Positions 23,014 through 36,600 of a stretch of 64,000 nucleotides of DNA are shown here, piece by piece; position 1 is the stretch's first letter, and each line of letters starts with the position of its first letter. This DNA comes from Strongylocentrotus purpuratus. Lineage: Eukaryota > Echinodermata > Echinoidea > Camarodonta > Strongylocentrotidae. The stretch is taken from the NCBI RefSeq assembly GCF_000002235.5, contig NW_022145609.1, positions 22,990,408 to 23,054,407 of the forward strand. Reading direction: 5' to 3'. The translations under genes and the position numbers were made by a program. The notes under the pieces were generated by a model. That model did no database searches, had not been told where the DNA came from, and worked only from the letters and a program-made list of their open reading frames with translations.

Positions 23014-23456
23014 GCAGGCGCGGATCTACGGGGGGGGGGTTTAGGGGGTTCAAACCCCCCCTTGGGCGGCCCAAAAAAAAAAAAAGAAAAAGAAAAAAAG
23101 AAAGAAAGAAAAAAAAAAAAAAGAAAGAAAAAAGAACGCACGCTGGAGAGAAACCCTTTCAAGTGCAAATATTGTGAGAAGATATTCAACTCATCTGGTA
23201 ACTTAACCAAACACATGATAAAAAGGCTGGATATAACTGTGTATTAAGCTGTTACTTGATTTAAAAAGACGTTATCATGCACTGCTTTTTATGGTCTCCA
23301 TTGTGTTAATAGATGCCAGGAAAACATCACTTACGGGGTTCAAATAAACACCCCAAAAAAAATCGGCTCGCCGCTACGCGGCTCGTGGACGATGCTCTGC
23401 ATCGTCATTATTTTGGTCAAACCCCCCCCCTTAGCAAAAAGCTAGATCCGCCCCTG
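23014..23456. mobile_element. Inverted-repeat element carrying a zinc-finger fragment
   Basis: Ends GCAGGCGCGGATC and GATCCGCCCCTG are inverted and GTCT flanks both sides. The uninterrupted first copy of the host duplication gives the empty site. The body has poly-G, a long A/GAAA tract, a C2H2 zinc-finger fragment and a C run. Confidence 0.75.
23134..23247 (+). pseudogene. Captured C2H2 zinc-finger gene fragment
   Basis: FKCKYCEKIFNSSGNLTKHM matches the start of a C2H2 finger (C-x2-C-x12-H). The preceding DNA encodes a linker like TH-A-GEKPF in another frame, one extra C separating the two. The last zinc-binding His is missing (HMIKR) and a stop follows. Exon-sized host coding DNA carried in a transposon is the simplest reading. 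Confidence 0.7.
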
Positions 23457-23549
23457 GTCTCCGATTTGGCACGAAATCGTCACAGAGTTCATCTATGTTT
23501 ACACTGTCCAGGATTGTCTGATGTGCATTGCAGATTGCTACTTTTGTGT

Positions 23550-24245
23550 TTCGCGCTTAACATTTAGCTCGTTGCTTTTGATGCTGCGTCTTTGCATTTG
23601 GCGCACTGCATTTCTCATCAATTCCTGATGAAGCCGTATGAGCGAGAATTCAATTTATTATTGTCTTATATACGGTTGTCTTATTTACTTCGTATATATG
23701 TATGTATTATGAAAATGAGATAGCAAAATGTGTTTATTAATGGTCATCTTGCGAGTAATAACCAATAACTACTCTCATCGGACTCTCATCATTAATTTTT
23801 CTCTTCATTAAAAAAAAAAAAAATTATGATGAATATTATTGGGGGGGGGGGATGATTGTACAAGCCATCCCCCACCTGAAATATTGGGGGGATATATATC
23901 CCCCCATCCCCCCCCCCCCGGGGTCGACACCCATGATCACATTATTAATCAATTATTTGAAAAGACGTCGAAATTAATTGTATTGAATACAGGGTGAAAT
24001 GTGAGGAAAAAAGTGAAAAGCTCAGCTTGTAGATGTATAAATAAAACTAACATTTGATTGAAGTGGTTGCAATGGTGAAGGATGTAACAATAATAATAGT
24101 TGGGCAAGAAAGCCAAGAAGGTCTTAACATAAGATGATATACAGAGTGAAACAAGCAAAAATAGCAAATACAGCAATTAATTAATTTGTAAATTACCACA
24201 AAAATGTCACGATTGTCACTTAGAAATATTGAAGGGTAATTCACG
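23550..24245. other. Intergenic DNA, simple repeats only
   Basis: A run of A at 23811, a G run at 23840 and a C run at 23910; otherwise AT-rich with no recognised feature. Confidence 0.4.
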
Positions 24246-24630
24246 TACAACTTCCCCACTAGCAGACAAAATCAATAAGACAATTTGACATATCTTCAAA
24301 CTTTATTACGAGGATTACTTGAAATGAAATAGATAGCTCAAGCCTCAACATTAGTTTAGGATACCCCCCCCCCCTCCCTCCCCCGCGACGCCAAGGTTCA
24401 TTTCTCGACCTATAGCTGCTGTAGCATGCAATGTACAGAATCCCCAATGTACGTAGGCCCTACATGTATTTTTTTTCCATTCTGCTACGCTAGCTGAAGA
24501 CACCATAAAACTCACGTCACATGTACGCTGTACATATTTTATATACTAGAGCTATATGCACGTACTGTATTAAAAAGACCCGCCAATTTAAAGAACTACA
24601 TTTCATCCGTTTGAGAAGTGCCTATAAACT

Positions 24631-24636
24631 ATGGCG
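24631..24636 (+). CDS. NUP155: NUP155 candidate exon 1 (ATG GCG)
   Basis: ATG GCG is followed at once by GTAAGA, a good donor in phase 0, which fits exon 2. The protein would begin M-A-G-L-P-Q, in register with human MPAS. The intron would be 5.4 kb. No sequence just upstream of exon 2 offers an in-frame ATG before a stop. Inference only. Confidence 0.4.
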
Positions 24637-27600
24637 GTAAGAATGATATGTAATTTGATTCTAAGAAATATAGTACGTTAGAAATGTTTACTTATAAATA
24701 AAATTTGGCTTTATATTCTTACATATTAGCGTTCAAATGACCCTCTGCAAAAATCATGTTTGGAGTTGGACGGACGCGATCGAATCGCGGTTCCATTGAG
24801 ACAGCCCATGGCTATGCCAATTTTTCCCCCTTTCTTCCGGGCTGGAACGCTGCCTGGCCGTAGCTCGGCCTCAAGTCGCATCATGCGACTGAGAGTGGCC
24901 GTGGGCCACCGCGCCAGGCCAGGCCAGGGCTAAACAAACCGAAGCTAAGTGGGCTTAATTGCTGAATACCCTACCAATATCTTCTTCTGGGATACTCCTC
25001 AACGTTCTGTAAGGAACCAAGCGAGGAGGATATCATCACGGATATCTCCAAGATCTAGGTCTAGTCTAGTCTAAACAATTTTTTTTGGTTTTTTTGGCCG
25101 ACTCTTTCGGCAGCAAGCCATCGCCATGTCCGTGTTGCAAGGTGCAGTTGAAGGCGCCGATTTGTGCTTGTGAACTTGTCACAAATAATAGTAACAATGT
25201 CGTTTTTAGAAGATCGTGTACTAGAAGATCATTAATGTAAATACCATGTGGTACGCCGTGTGTAATACTTATCCTGCTTATGCTTATAGAAGAAAAATTG
25301 GAGGAATTATTATTATAAACTAGGTCTAGAGTAGACTAAGGGAGCCGGTTTTCGGCCACTTAAGACAAAATCCTATTTTTTGGACTCTTTACTTCCTATT
25401 TATTATCATTTCTTGTTCAAATCATGAAGCAAATATTATTATTAGATCTATTTAAACAAAAAAGGAATCCCAGAAAAAAATCACGAATTGCCATGACAAT
25501 ATTCATTTCAATTTTCACTGTTTTGGAGCCAGTTATCGACCTAGCGAGTCAGTTTTCGACCGCATGTACAAAGTCAATAGGAAGCGCTCGTGCGCGCCGT
25601 GCGTATTCGCGCTGATCTATAGCACAAGCGGGCGGAGCAGGTATCCCACGCCGGAGCTCCCCGGTGCTCGCCTGGTCGAAAACTAGCACTGCCGTGATCG
25701 GAAATTGGAATCTGAATGATGGACATATCGTGTGTGCATTGTGGTGTGCGGCTGCATTGATTTAATACATGCGATGAGATACTTTTGAGCTTGCGACTAA
25801 CACAAAATCGGGCTCTAAATCTGAAAAATACTTGAAGTAAAGCTCATTTTATGGTACCCATATTTCTTACAGACACGCGTAAGATACTCGATTTTTCAGA
25901 TTTGGGTAGCGGGACTGCCGATAACATCGCTAAAATGTGATATTTTAGGATATATTTTTCATTGTAAATGTGGTTCTTCAGTGACTCTGGCATGGTATGG
26001 TATGTGTGGGATATGTGATATGCTATTATGCGATGTATTTTAAAGGGATTTTACCATGCATCCAACGGATCGGCCGAAAACTGGAAATGGTCGATTACCC
26101 CCTCCTTTACTCTACATATTGAGATCTATTAGAATGATTACTTTCTAACCAAGATGACAGACAAATTTGAGCGTTCTAGTTTCTGAGTCGAGCCCTTTCA
26201 TTGGTTCTAAACATTTCAAACACCACTGTAAAAAACTCAACTGATTTCACTCAAAATCGGTACCGGTACTTACTTTAGTGACAATTGATGGGAGTCGGGC
26301 TAACTCGGACCAGGGGACAACTCGGCCCAGCTGCAAAAACGGTCCATTTTTGCATGTTTAGGTTTAGGTTTAGGGTTAGGGTTAGAGTTAAGGTAAAATG
26401 ACAAAAAATGACCGATTTTGCAGCTGGGCCGAGTTGTCCCCTGGTACGAGTTAGCCCGGATCCAATTGATAACACCTAAATAGCAGTAAAATACAATTTT
26501 TCAACTTACTGATGTTAAAAAGAATAATTTAAAAATTCAAATTGTAAGTCTAGTGTCAAATTTGCAGATTAGCCACATCGGTTCTATTGTGTGCAGTCTA
26601 TGCAATAGTATGTGGTGTGTGTATTTGTGTATTATACCTGCCCCTCAGCAAGTATGCAGTGCTAGAGGTCAATACACATTAGCATTGACTCTATGCTTTG
26701 CTGGAGTGGGTAGGGGTCTATCGTCTTTAATACATCACACATGTAGCTCCTATATGACTGAGGCTTTAATAATTTCACTCAAACTGGTTGAAAAAGCAAA
26801 AATCTAAGTTGGTGCAATAGTGGTAGCACAAATGATACAAACATCCAATTTGCATGAGAAAATGTGTTACTAATATGTACAAAATTTTACAAATGTATAA
26901 AATTGATGAAACTAGAGGTTGCTGAACGGAAAATTGCAAGTAAGAGGATACCATAACTCATATTCGAAAGAAGACCCTGAATTTTTTTCAAGTTCAGAAA
27001 ATTATTAAAAAAACATATATTTCATAACATATAACATTTGTTTATCAAATATTTATGCGATATGATTTGTATCAAGATTAGGCTTGAAAATGGAAAATAT
27101 CTAAAGAAATACTTCTTCTTCTTATTCTTCAAGATAATCTGGATACTGAAGTTTCTTGCAGATGCTGTATATACTCGGCCTGATTTGGGTGTGCAGGTGG
27201 ACCACTACATCGGGGTTTCCCCTACTCTAATACGAATAGTGCAGTGGGTTCTAACTTCTTAACGTCCAAGGGTGGTGACTCTCCTGTATACGGGGGCTCT
27301 ATTTAACGCCCTGTCTGAGGGACGGCGTGTTTTCCACTTAACATAGCCTGCGTCTATGAACAAGGAGAGGGGCATGTTAACACACAACACAGGATTCAGT
27401 CATCCGCCTATTGTCGTCATTCTCATGACTTTCCTAAAGTTCTATGGTAGACCGATGGATGTACATGTATAAATATTTGTCTAATTTACTCTTTAAAGAT
27501 AAAGACCAGTTATGGTCATGCGTTTGCATTGTGAAAGAAATGTTGTGGAATCGATCAGGAAAGGTTGATCATCTAGCACAAGCCTTCTCAACTAGTTTAT

Positions 27601-30600
27601 TAGAAGTGCCAAAACGAAAAGAATTTGTAGTTGAAGTGCCACCCTGTATGGTTGACTGTGCTGCGAGGGAGCGTAGCGACCGAGCCGAAAATGGGTGGGG
27701 TCCAGGGGCGAAGCCCTAACGGGGGGTAGCAGGGGCGGAGCCCCCTGAAGCTGGTGGATTTAGGGTTTTTTAAAGGCCCTAATGGGGCATTTTTAGCACC
27801 ATTCCACAATATAATCAATCATAATTTCATATTGATGTGACAAAATGAATACAATTCCTGGGTACAATTACACTGGAGGTATATTTACTTGTAGTTTTTT
27901 GTGTGCAATAAACATGGGAAATGTCAAAATAAAGTGAAAATCAAACAAACAAAAACAAGATGTTACCAGAGATTGGCAATGTTAAAATTGGTATTCCATC
28001 GTAAGCTAAATGTTGTTTAGACCTTAGGTTTAGATTCATATAAAATGGTAAAAAACAATAAATTCCCCTTTCTTCCTGTTTGTTTTGTGACCAAATTCGA
28101 CTACAACTTCTTGATTAAGCTGAGTATTTGATTCTAAAATATATATTTTCTTTCTTTCTGTTTTTTGTTTTGTTGTTGCAACAGTCGCGCGCCACTCCGA
28201 CTGACCGCAAGCGCCACCAGTTTAGAAGGCCTGATCTAGCATATAAGTATTGGTGTGTACTGCAAGGTTCTGGAATCATCAAAATGATAAGAAATTTGGC
28301 CTACCGGTAGTCTTCGTAAAGTTACAAGCACTGTACACAGAAAGATGTATATGGGACTACGCACATGTGCGCGACACATGCATTTATCTCTCACACACCA
28401 ATAGATAAACTAATTTACCAAATATATCAATTAGTAGGCTGTTTCCCGGCAAAATTGTTATCATCATGTATTAGTCAAAACATATTCTTTCACATAAGAG
28501 CTTCCATTTAATTTTTTGAAATTGGGGCGTTTCCAATACTGGTCTTTACCTTTAGTGCATTAAAACCTTACAAGAACAGTTTGTATGTTTTTAGAAGGTT
28601 TTATATTGATGCTAATAAGAACCGACCAGTGCAATGAGAGCTTGAACTTGAAGATCAAGAAATAAGTTTTAAAATAAAATTTCAGTTTTAATTTTTTCGC
28701 TGCTCATAGACGAACTTAAAGTTTCCTTGAGATGGCATTCTAAATAGATATGACAGGTTTGTAGTCATGATGAGGAATTATTGTGGAAGTTCTCGCTCAT
28801 CTTGGCAAAGGCGGTTTTGTGAAACACTTAGCAGACGAGTTGATCGACAGTGTCGAGATGTCGTTGTTCTTGTACTGTAGTTATCACGATGACTCCCTGA
28901 GCAACATTTCTCTTTGAGTTTGACTGTCTATACTCTTCTAACTACAGAGATGCCAACCCTCCCGATTTCATTGGGAGGCTCCCGAAAATTAACCCCAACT
29001 CCTGACCTTATAATCACCATCCTTATCCTCCCAATTTTTTATTTTTTTTAAATTATGATTTTTTTTTTTCACTGATCAGTATATATATCTGCTAATTGAA
29101 TGAGAAATATCGTCTGCTGACTCTAGCATGTAGTGTTTCCACTATGTTCGCTGCTACTGAATTCTACGTTACAGGCAAAGACAAATTAGGAGCAGCGAAA
29201 GATTGGTTCAGCATATGGTTCAGCATAACCAATGTGTGGATATTGACACAGAATCCAAATGGTGAAATCAGCAAAAGAAGACCAAGAAATGGTCTCAGAA
29301 GTATAAGACCGAATCCAGTAACCGTGTATTCAAAGTCTGCAAAGGAATTCATCAATGATCAATTGTACACTTTTCTAGTTATTTAAAAAAAAAATATTTA
29401 ACTAAATACACATGTAAAATGCTCCAAAATAAGGCTCAGATTGCACCAGAGAGCATCTAGAAACCCCGGCGGCATGGGTCAGACGCTCGAGTTGTGCGCT
29501 ATGCGCACATTATTTGGTGTCGGTTTCAAATCCTCCCTATTTCTGATCAAGCCTGGTTGCGCAAGTAAATTCCACCTTATCATAGCAGAACTTTTCTCAA
29601 TGAACTTTATATATCTATTACTGTACACTGTCATCACTATTTGACAAATCATCTTTCATAATAAACACATAAAACAAATTTCTGATTTCCAAAAGTTGTC
29701 ATCTCTGCTAACTATACTCTATACTGAGACTATAGTATCCTGTATTACTAGTACTAGTCTGTACTACTATACAGTAATACTACTAGTAGTAATAGTCAAG
29801 GGATTTGCAATTTTTTTTGCAATTTTATTTAACGTTGACATTGTTATGTTTGAACAGGTAACAAATAAAAATATTGAAATAACACGGCATTATAGAGAGC
29901 TCACTTACAGTATTAAATTTTCTCTTTTTGTAATTTCATGAGGAATAAGTGATGAAAGTTGCTGATTGATAACAAAGTGATATTCCAGAGATTTAGATTC
30001 TAAATCCCATGCTCTGCTTTTTTTTACATATTTAATTATTTGTTCTTTTTCGACAGGGTCTGCCGCAGAATGTTCAGTCGACGGAGGCAGCTCTGCAGGA
30101 GGCTGGTAGCAATGTGGACATCTTCCTCAATAAGGATAAAGGTTTTCCAGCTCTGGAAGACCTTATATCTGCTGCCAGGACAGGTAATCACTACTGCTGC
30201 TTGTGGTCTTGTTATTGTTTTTGTTCACTGGTGGAAGCTTAAAGGGAAAGAGGGCCCCAATCAAATTGCAAAATTAAGAGAATAGTAATAATTGATAGAT
30301 ATAGAAAAAATGGAGAGGGGGGGGGGGGGGATGTCAACATTTATTCTGGATTGTTTACCCTGCCGTAGATTGGTTGTTTGAACCACTGAAATAAAAACAA
30401 ATGCACAAAAACTTACTGGGAATAATCTTTGATAAAAATCACAACTCTCATTTGAACATAGTTGCCTGTGTTGAGCACACGGTGTCGGGCCCACTTACCT
30501 GGATTTCCTTATCTTTCTATGCTCATTACTCAGCCACTAAACGTTTTCTAAACAAAAGTGTTTGGCACATGTCATTTAATTGTAATCTTGAACAATCAGT

Positions 30601-33600
30601 CTAAGTTTTGTTGGATTCTGTGATAATTTATTTTGTATATTTACCAGAAATCAAGTATCCTTAAATTTGAAAAATGTCTGCTTGTTACGACTTCTAAATA
30701 TATTATTCCTTATACTTGCACTTTTGCTTTAGGACCCGCTACAATGAGTGGTACAACGGAGAATGATTTTCCATCCCTAGCAGCGCCCTCTATAGGTCTT
30801 GCGGACCTGCCGCTCCTTGGGCCAACCAAGAAGACCCCTCTGCCTCCGGAGCTGGTGGAACAATTTGGTCGTATCCTTTGAAGAACACTCGTAGCTATGC
30901 TTAGTTTTTGAGAAACCATGAATTTGATTACGAAGAATTTTTGTTTGATTTTGAAGATTTGTTAAAAGCATAAATACCTTTGAATTTAATAAAGACCTGG
31001 GACCCGTTTCACAAAGCCTTTTTTCAATGACAAATGACAAAAATCAGTGACAAATCTGTTGATAACTAATCAGAAGCAAGGATTTCAGTAGCTTATAACA
31101 AAAGCTATCATTTGTCACTGATGACAACTTTTGTGAAACGCCCCCCTGTTCGCCTATGGCACTATCTCAGAATATATCTGTACAGCAAGATGAGTTTTTA
31201 AAAGTATGTGTAAAATTTCAGATCAAAAGACTAGTTTTCTCTCTAGGAGTGAAAATTGAAGCCCTCATTTTGTACCCAAGAAATGAAACGAATAAAAAAA
31301 CTGCCAGTTGCAAAATTCAAATTCTAAAAGAAAAATGACCGTAAAGTTTGCTAATAACTAATAAGATGCCTTTTGTCCATTTTACAAGTTTTGAGATTTT
31401 CAAATGTAGACTCCATTTCTTTTGCAATTTAATTTTGATATTGTGTTTACCTTGACAGGAACATCATTTCCAAGCACCAGTTGCATCTTATAGAGGTCCT
31501 GGCCTATTATTATGCATTTTATTATGATGCCAAATATATTGAATTGAATTGAATGCCTGCAATGCCCTTTAACCACCGATATCAGATATGCAGTGTTACT
31601 GCATGATGGGTGCGTTCCCTGGGATAAGCAGAGCATGGCTGAGTGTTGACACAGATATCTTTGTGTGGAATTACCAAGATGGGTGAGTACTAGGGCTGCA
31701 ACGAGTAGTCCAATACTCGAGTACTCGCACTGTTGACAATTACTCGAGTACTATTTCTCGTACTCGAATATTCGGCCGCAAAAAAAAAAAATCCCGGTCA
31801 CCTGGCACTGTCCAGGCCGACGCTTACCCGTGCCAGGGAGAGTGCCGGCCGCAGGCATGGTACCGTCGGTAACAATGTTTCCCAGCTCAATCACTGTCAA
31901 ACTCACCACTCAGAAACTGGGACCAAATGTCCGGATTTCTGTTTGGACTCGGGAGGAAAATGGATTATTCTGCCATCTTTGGTTTTTAAAACAGCATTGT
32001 TTACTGTTATCTTTATTATTGAATCGGCGCCTTCAACTGCAACTCGAAGTAAAATTGCGTGAGTTTTCGGAGATGGACCTGGGATACTACTCCCTTAGTG
32101 GCAAAAAACAAAAAACACACACACACCAAAAAAAAAAAGTTAAATTAAAAAAAAAACATGGCGTCCGAATATTTGAGTATTCGCCTGTAAGCCTGGGAGT
32201 GTACTCGGATACCTCATTACATGGTTGTGCGCAGCCTTAGTGAGTACATGTAGCATGTAATTTGCACATCTGTTAAAGCCTATTTTAGCCAAAGTGGTAT
32301 CTTGTCAATAGACAAGCATTGTATAATTTCTTTCTATGATAGTAAATTCCATTTTTCCTCCTCTATTTTTTCGTAAGCTTATGTATAAAATGTTCCTTTT
32401 TTAAAGTTCTAAAGGCTGCTGTGAATTTTTAATATGGCTAAAACCTAGTCTGCATTATCACCTGTATGTTGATTTTTGACCAACTGTACGTAGGTCCTCT
32501 TCTAGAACTGTTTTTGTTTGTTTGTGTGTGTGTGTTTGTGTAAACCTGTGGGACTAAATGTAATTTAGAATTCAGAACTGAGGTTTAAGTTTTATTATTT
32601 TGAATTATTGTACATAAAAATATAAAAAATCATGAATAATAATAATAGTTTGTTCTTATATACAGCATTTCAGGACCGCAGGCCCTCTCAATGCGCTTTA
32701 CAGATTTATTATTACCCCAGGCTCACCTCCTTTTCTATCTTTTTCTAATAGAGTTTTGACCCATTCTACCCAAACAAACCTACAACAAAATGTTAAAAAA
32801 TGGAATAAAAAAGAATGAAATAAACAATATAAAAAAACAAGGAAAGAACAGAAGGTGGATAACCATTTTTGAAAGTCAAGTTGAATGTATAACAACCATT
32901 TTGCTCTTTCACTTACAAGATGGAGGTTTTTGTCAAAGATATGCAATTCTGTGTAATGTTATGGTATCATGATGTTGTTACTAGATTTTGTACATGTTTA
33001 TATTAACAATACACTTTGAAGAAAATTTCTTAATCTTCGTTAATCCCTGCCACTCTCTGAAAGTTCTCTGAATGCTTTAAATGTTCTCAGGGACTCTGGG
33101 AGACCACTATTTATAAGTTTTTCTCGCTACCCAGGGTAAACATTAGATACGTGTATATTACTTAATATAGATATCTTCTTTCTCATTTGCTTTTTTTTAA
33201 CTTGCACAGTGGAGACTTGGCCTACTTCGATGGCCTGAGTGAGACCATTTTGTATGCCGGCCTCGTCAGACCTAAGCCCAATATCTTCAGACCTCATATC
33301 CGCTTCCTCATGTGTATCGCCACCACGGTAGAGATCGTACTGCTGGGTGTAAGCTTCTCACGACCAAGAGAAGGTAGGCTACAGCTATAGTAGTCCTGGG
33401 GGGTGTTTCACAAAGATGCTAAGTTGAACTTTTCTGTACGTTGGACTTAAAAATTATGGAAGCCGTTAGCATCTACGAAAATATTTTGTAAAAGTTATTT
33501 TAAAAGGCATAAAATGTTGATTCAAATCATTCATTTTTTCTATTATCAAGGAGATTTCATGTTCTTGATGTGGAATTTATAAACAGTCTAAAATACTTGA

Positions 33601-36600
33601 GTTTTTACTTTTGAACATATTTTATTTTAAGGCTACAAATGGCTCTCCATAATATTTAAGTCCAACTTAATAGAGGTAAGTTCAACTTAGGATCTTTGCG
33701 AAACACTCCCCTAGGATGAAAAGTTTAACAGACCAATAAACAACCAAGGGTGCAAAAAAATGTTTTCCACTTTCGGTTTCTTTTCACTGGATGAAACACC
33801 CAAAGTTAAAGTTGATCACAGAATCTCATTGTTTCTTTCTTTCTTAATGATAGTACTAAGAAATTCATTTGTACAGCACCTTTTTATAATACTAGATCTT
33901 TCAAAGGGCATGACATGTAGAAACAATTATAGTGTCTGTGACACAAACAAAGGATATACAATACATTAAAGCCCCACTGCACTACTTGTAGCTACTTGCT
34001 CCCTTTTCATAGAAAACAATGCCTAAACGGTGCCTGTTGGGCCCCCATGATCCTCTTTTTCTTATGTTAATTGAGAGCCGAATTAATGAGATAATCACCT
34101 GTCAGTGACCAGCCGGGTGGTCTAATCCCTCCTGGCCAAACTAGTGCAGACGAGCTTTGACAAAATACAGAAATATACAGAAACAAAAGAATATGAATGT
34201 TTGTGATATTTAGAAAAGAGTCACAGTACCATTACACGGACATTAAGTATTCAGATTAATGAATCATTGAAAAAACATGACGTTTTGCTCATCCTCACCA
34301 GACATTGATCCAGATGACTTTGGCCAGAGTGAGATGCACCTCATTCCGGAACCTTTGTTTGCCATCCCGTCTGACAACTCCCACATCACCAACATCCAGG
34401 GCACCAAAGATGGCCGCATCTTCCTGGCTAGCAAGGATGGTTGCCTCTATGAGCTTGTCTATCAGGTATTGTCTCTCATTATTTAACCCTCAATCCCCCA
34501 CCCCCTACTCTTTCTCTCATTTTCTCTCTCTCACTCTCGCTCTCTCTCTCTCTCTCTCTTACTCTCTCTCTCTCTCTCTTTCTCTCTTTCTCTCTTTCTC
34601 TCTTTCTCTCTCCCTCTGCTCTTCTCGATTTGCAGCAAAAAATATTTGTCTTAAATATTAAAATATTCTGGGCACCTAAGATGGATGCATCTTCCTAGCT
34701 ATCAAAGAGGGTTGTCTCTCTTTAGCCCTCACCCCCCCCCCCTTATCACTCACCCTATCTCTCTCTCTCTCTCTTAATCTGCTCTTTTAAATCATCAGTA
34801 AACACTTTTTGTCCTGAACGTTCGTGGCAGCAAAATAGAAAGGCGCATCACTAGCAAGGGTGGTTGCCCTTATGAACTTGTCTATCAGGTATTGTCTGTC
34901 ACAGACCACTAAAACGTACTTTTCTCCTGAGGATCTTTCAAAATATTTGACTATAACAAAAGAAAATTATAAAGGCTAGGCTAAGGAGTATAGGTAAGGA
35001 AGTACATTCAGCAGCTACAGAGTAAAAAAAAAGGGAGAGCCTTTAGCCCTAGGCATATTTGACATTATAGTCACACAGAGAAGTTTTGAAATTTTAGTTG
35101 ATAATCACAGTTTTCAAGTTATCAAGAAAAGTATACATCAATCAACTTTTAGGGGCTTTAAAGCCCCACTGCACTACTTATAGCTACCGGTACTTGCGCC
35201 CTCTATATAGCAAACAATGCCTAATCGGCGACTATTGGTCCCCCATGATCCCATTTTTCTTATGTTAATTGAGAGCTGATTTGATGAGATGACCTCCTGA
35301 CGGTGACCATGCAGGGAGGTGTAATCCATCCTGGCCAAACTAGTACAGAGGGGCTTTAACATTCTTTCTTCCTTTTTGAGTGACATCTGTAACTTGAGTG
35401 TCCATGAGTGCACTCGATGCTTGTCCTGCCTTCATCTTTCTGCTCTAACTTTTATTTTCCTCTATACAGGGATGCCAGTGTTCAGGCTCTGGCGAGTCAT
35501 TTTCAGACCATAGTTTTGGCTTTTTTGTCTACAAAATAGCTCATTCTAGGTGATTTTCAGGCCCTCTGATCAATTCTAGCTGGCATCCCTGTCTATAGTG
35601 TGGGCTGATTTTTGTTGTTTTTGTTTACCTTTCAGGCCCAGGACGGATGGTTCAGTCGCAAATGTCGTAAAGTCAACCATTCCAGCGGTGTGCTGTCCTA
35701 CCTTATACCCAGCATGCTGCAGTTATCAGACAAAGGTCAGTCCCATACGTTTTTAAAGCTACCAAACCAGGGGACCTACTGCTTTGAGCCCTATGAGTGG
35801 GACTAGGTAGTAGTGGAAGTATACCTTAACCAAGGGAACTGATGTGACTATTTTTTATTGAATGTCCAAGTCCATTGCTTTACCCACTACCCTCTTTTCA
35901 TTATTACGTTGGGAGGGGAGGGGAGGGGGGGGGGGGGGGGAGATGACACAAATTGCCGCTTCCATCGAACATTTCTGTAGACAAATCTCAAACTGTTTTA
36001 AGAATGTTTGTAATTTTTCAGTTCCATGCAAATGAAATTAAAACGTGAGGGCGTTTTTTTTGCAGTTGGAATATTTTTTAATCAACTCCTCTCAGCGAAT
36101 TTGAAGATCTGGAAACAATAACAGGACCCTGTTCCATGAAACTTGTTACCAACAACAAACGCTAAATTTCTCTGACATATTTGCTCTCAGCCAATCAGAT
36201 GCCACGATTTCAGTAGCTCATAAAAGTTATTGTAATTTGTTATTGATAACAAGTTTTATGAAACAGGGTCCAGATTGATGCATGATTTCTTACACTGTAC
36301 ATCAATTACACAACAATTTTATGTGGATATCAAATAAAACTTATCCATTCTCTCTCTCTCTCTTTCTCTCTCATACACACACTTTCCCCTCTCAAGATCC
36401 CCTGGTGCAGATCGCTCTCGACGAGAGCCGTCACATCCTCTACACACGCTCGGAGCAGGGCACCCTCTCGGTTTACGACATGGGGTCGGACGGGAAGGAC
36501 ATGAGGAAAGTCACGAGCATCTACTACAGCAGCATACTACGAGAGACCATCGCAGCAGCAAAGTAAGTGTGCTCAAAATATGAACTACCGGTATGCATAC

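Larger units (their letters stand above)
22440..23545. repeat. Tandem duplication of about 327 bp, second copy interrupted
   Basis: Copy 1 is 22440-22766. Copy 2 is 22767-23013 plus 23457-23540, nearly identical, for example TCATCTATGTTTACACTGTC in both. The interruption is the element at 23014-23456. Each copy begins with satellite-like TTAATCCTTGTCTGAATTCA. Confidence 0.85.

Noticed and set aside
24765-24960. A spliceosomal snRNA gene
   Set aside because: The hairpins are GC-rich and an AATTTTTC motif is near, but neither strand carries the invariant U1, U2, U4, U5, U11 or U12 sequences.
29096-29386. 96-codon frame in NUP155 intron 1
   Set aside because: It has no ATG start, lies wholly inside a hAT-like element and shows no transposase motif.
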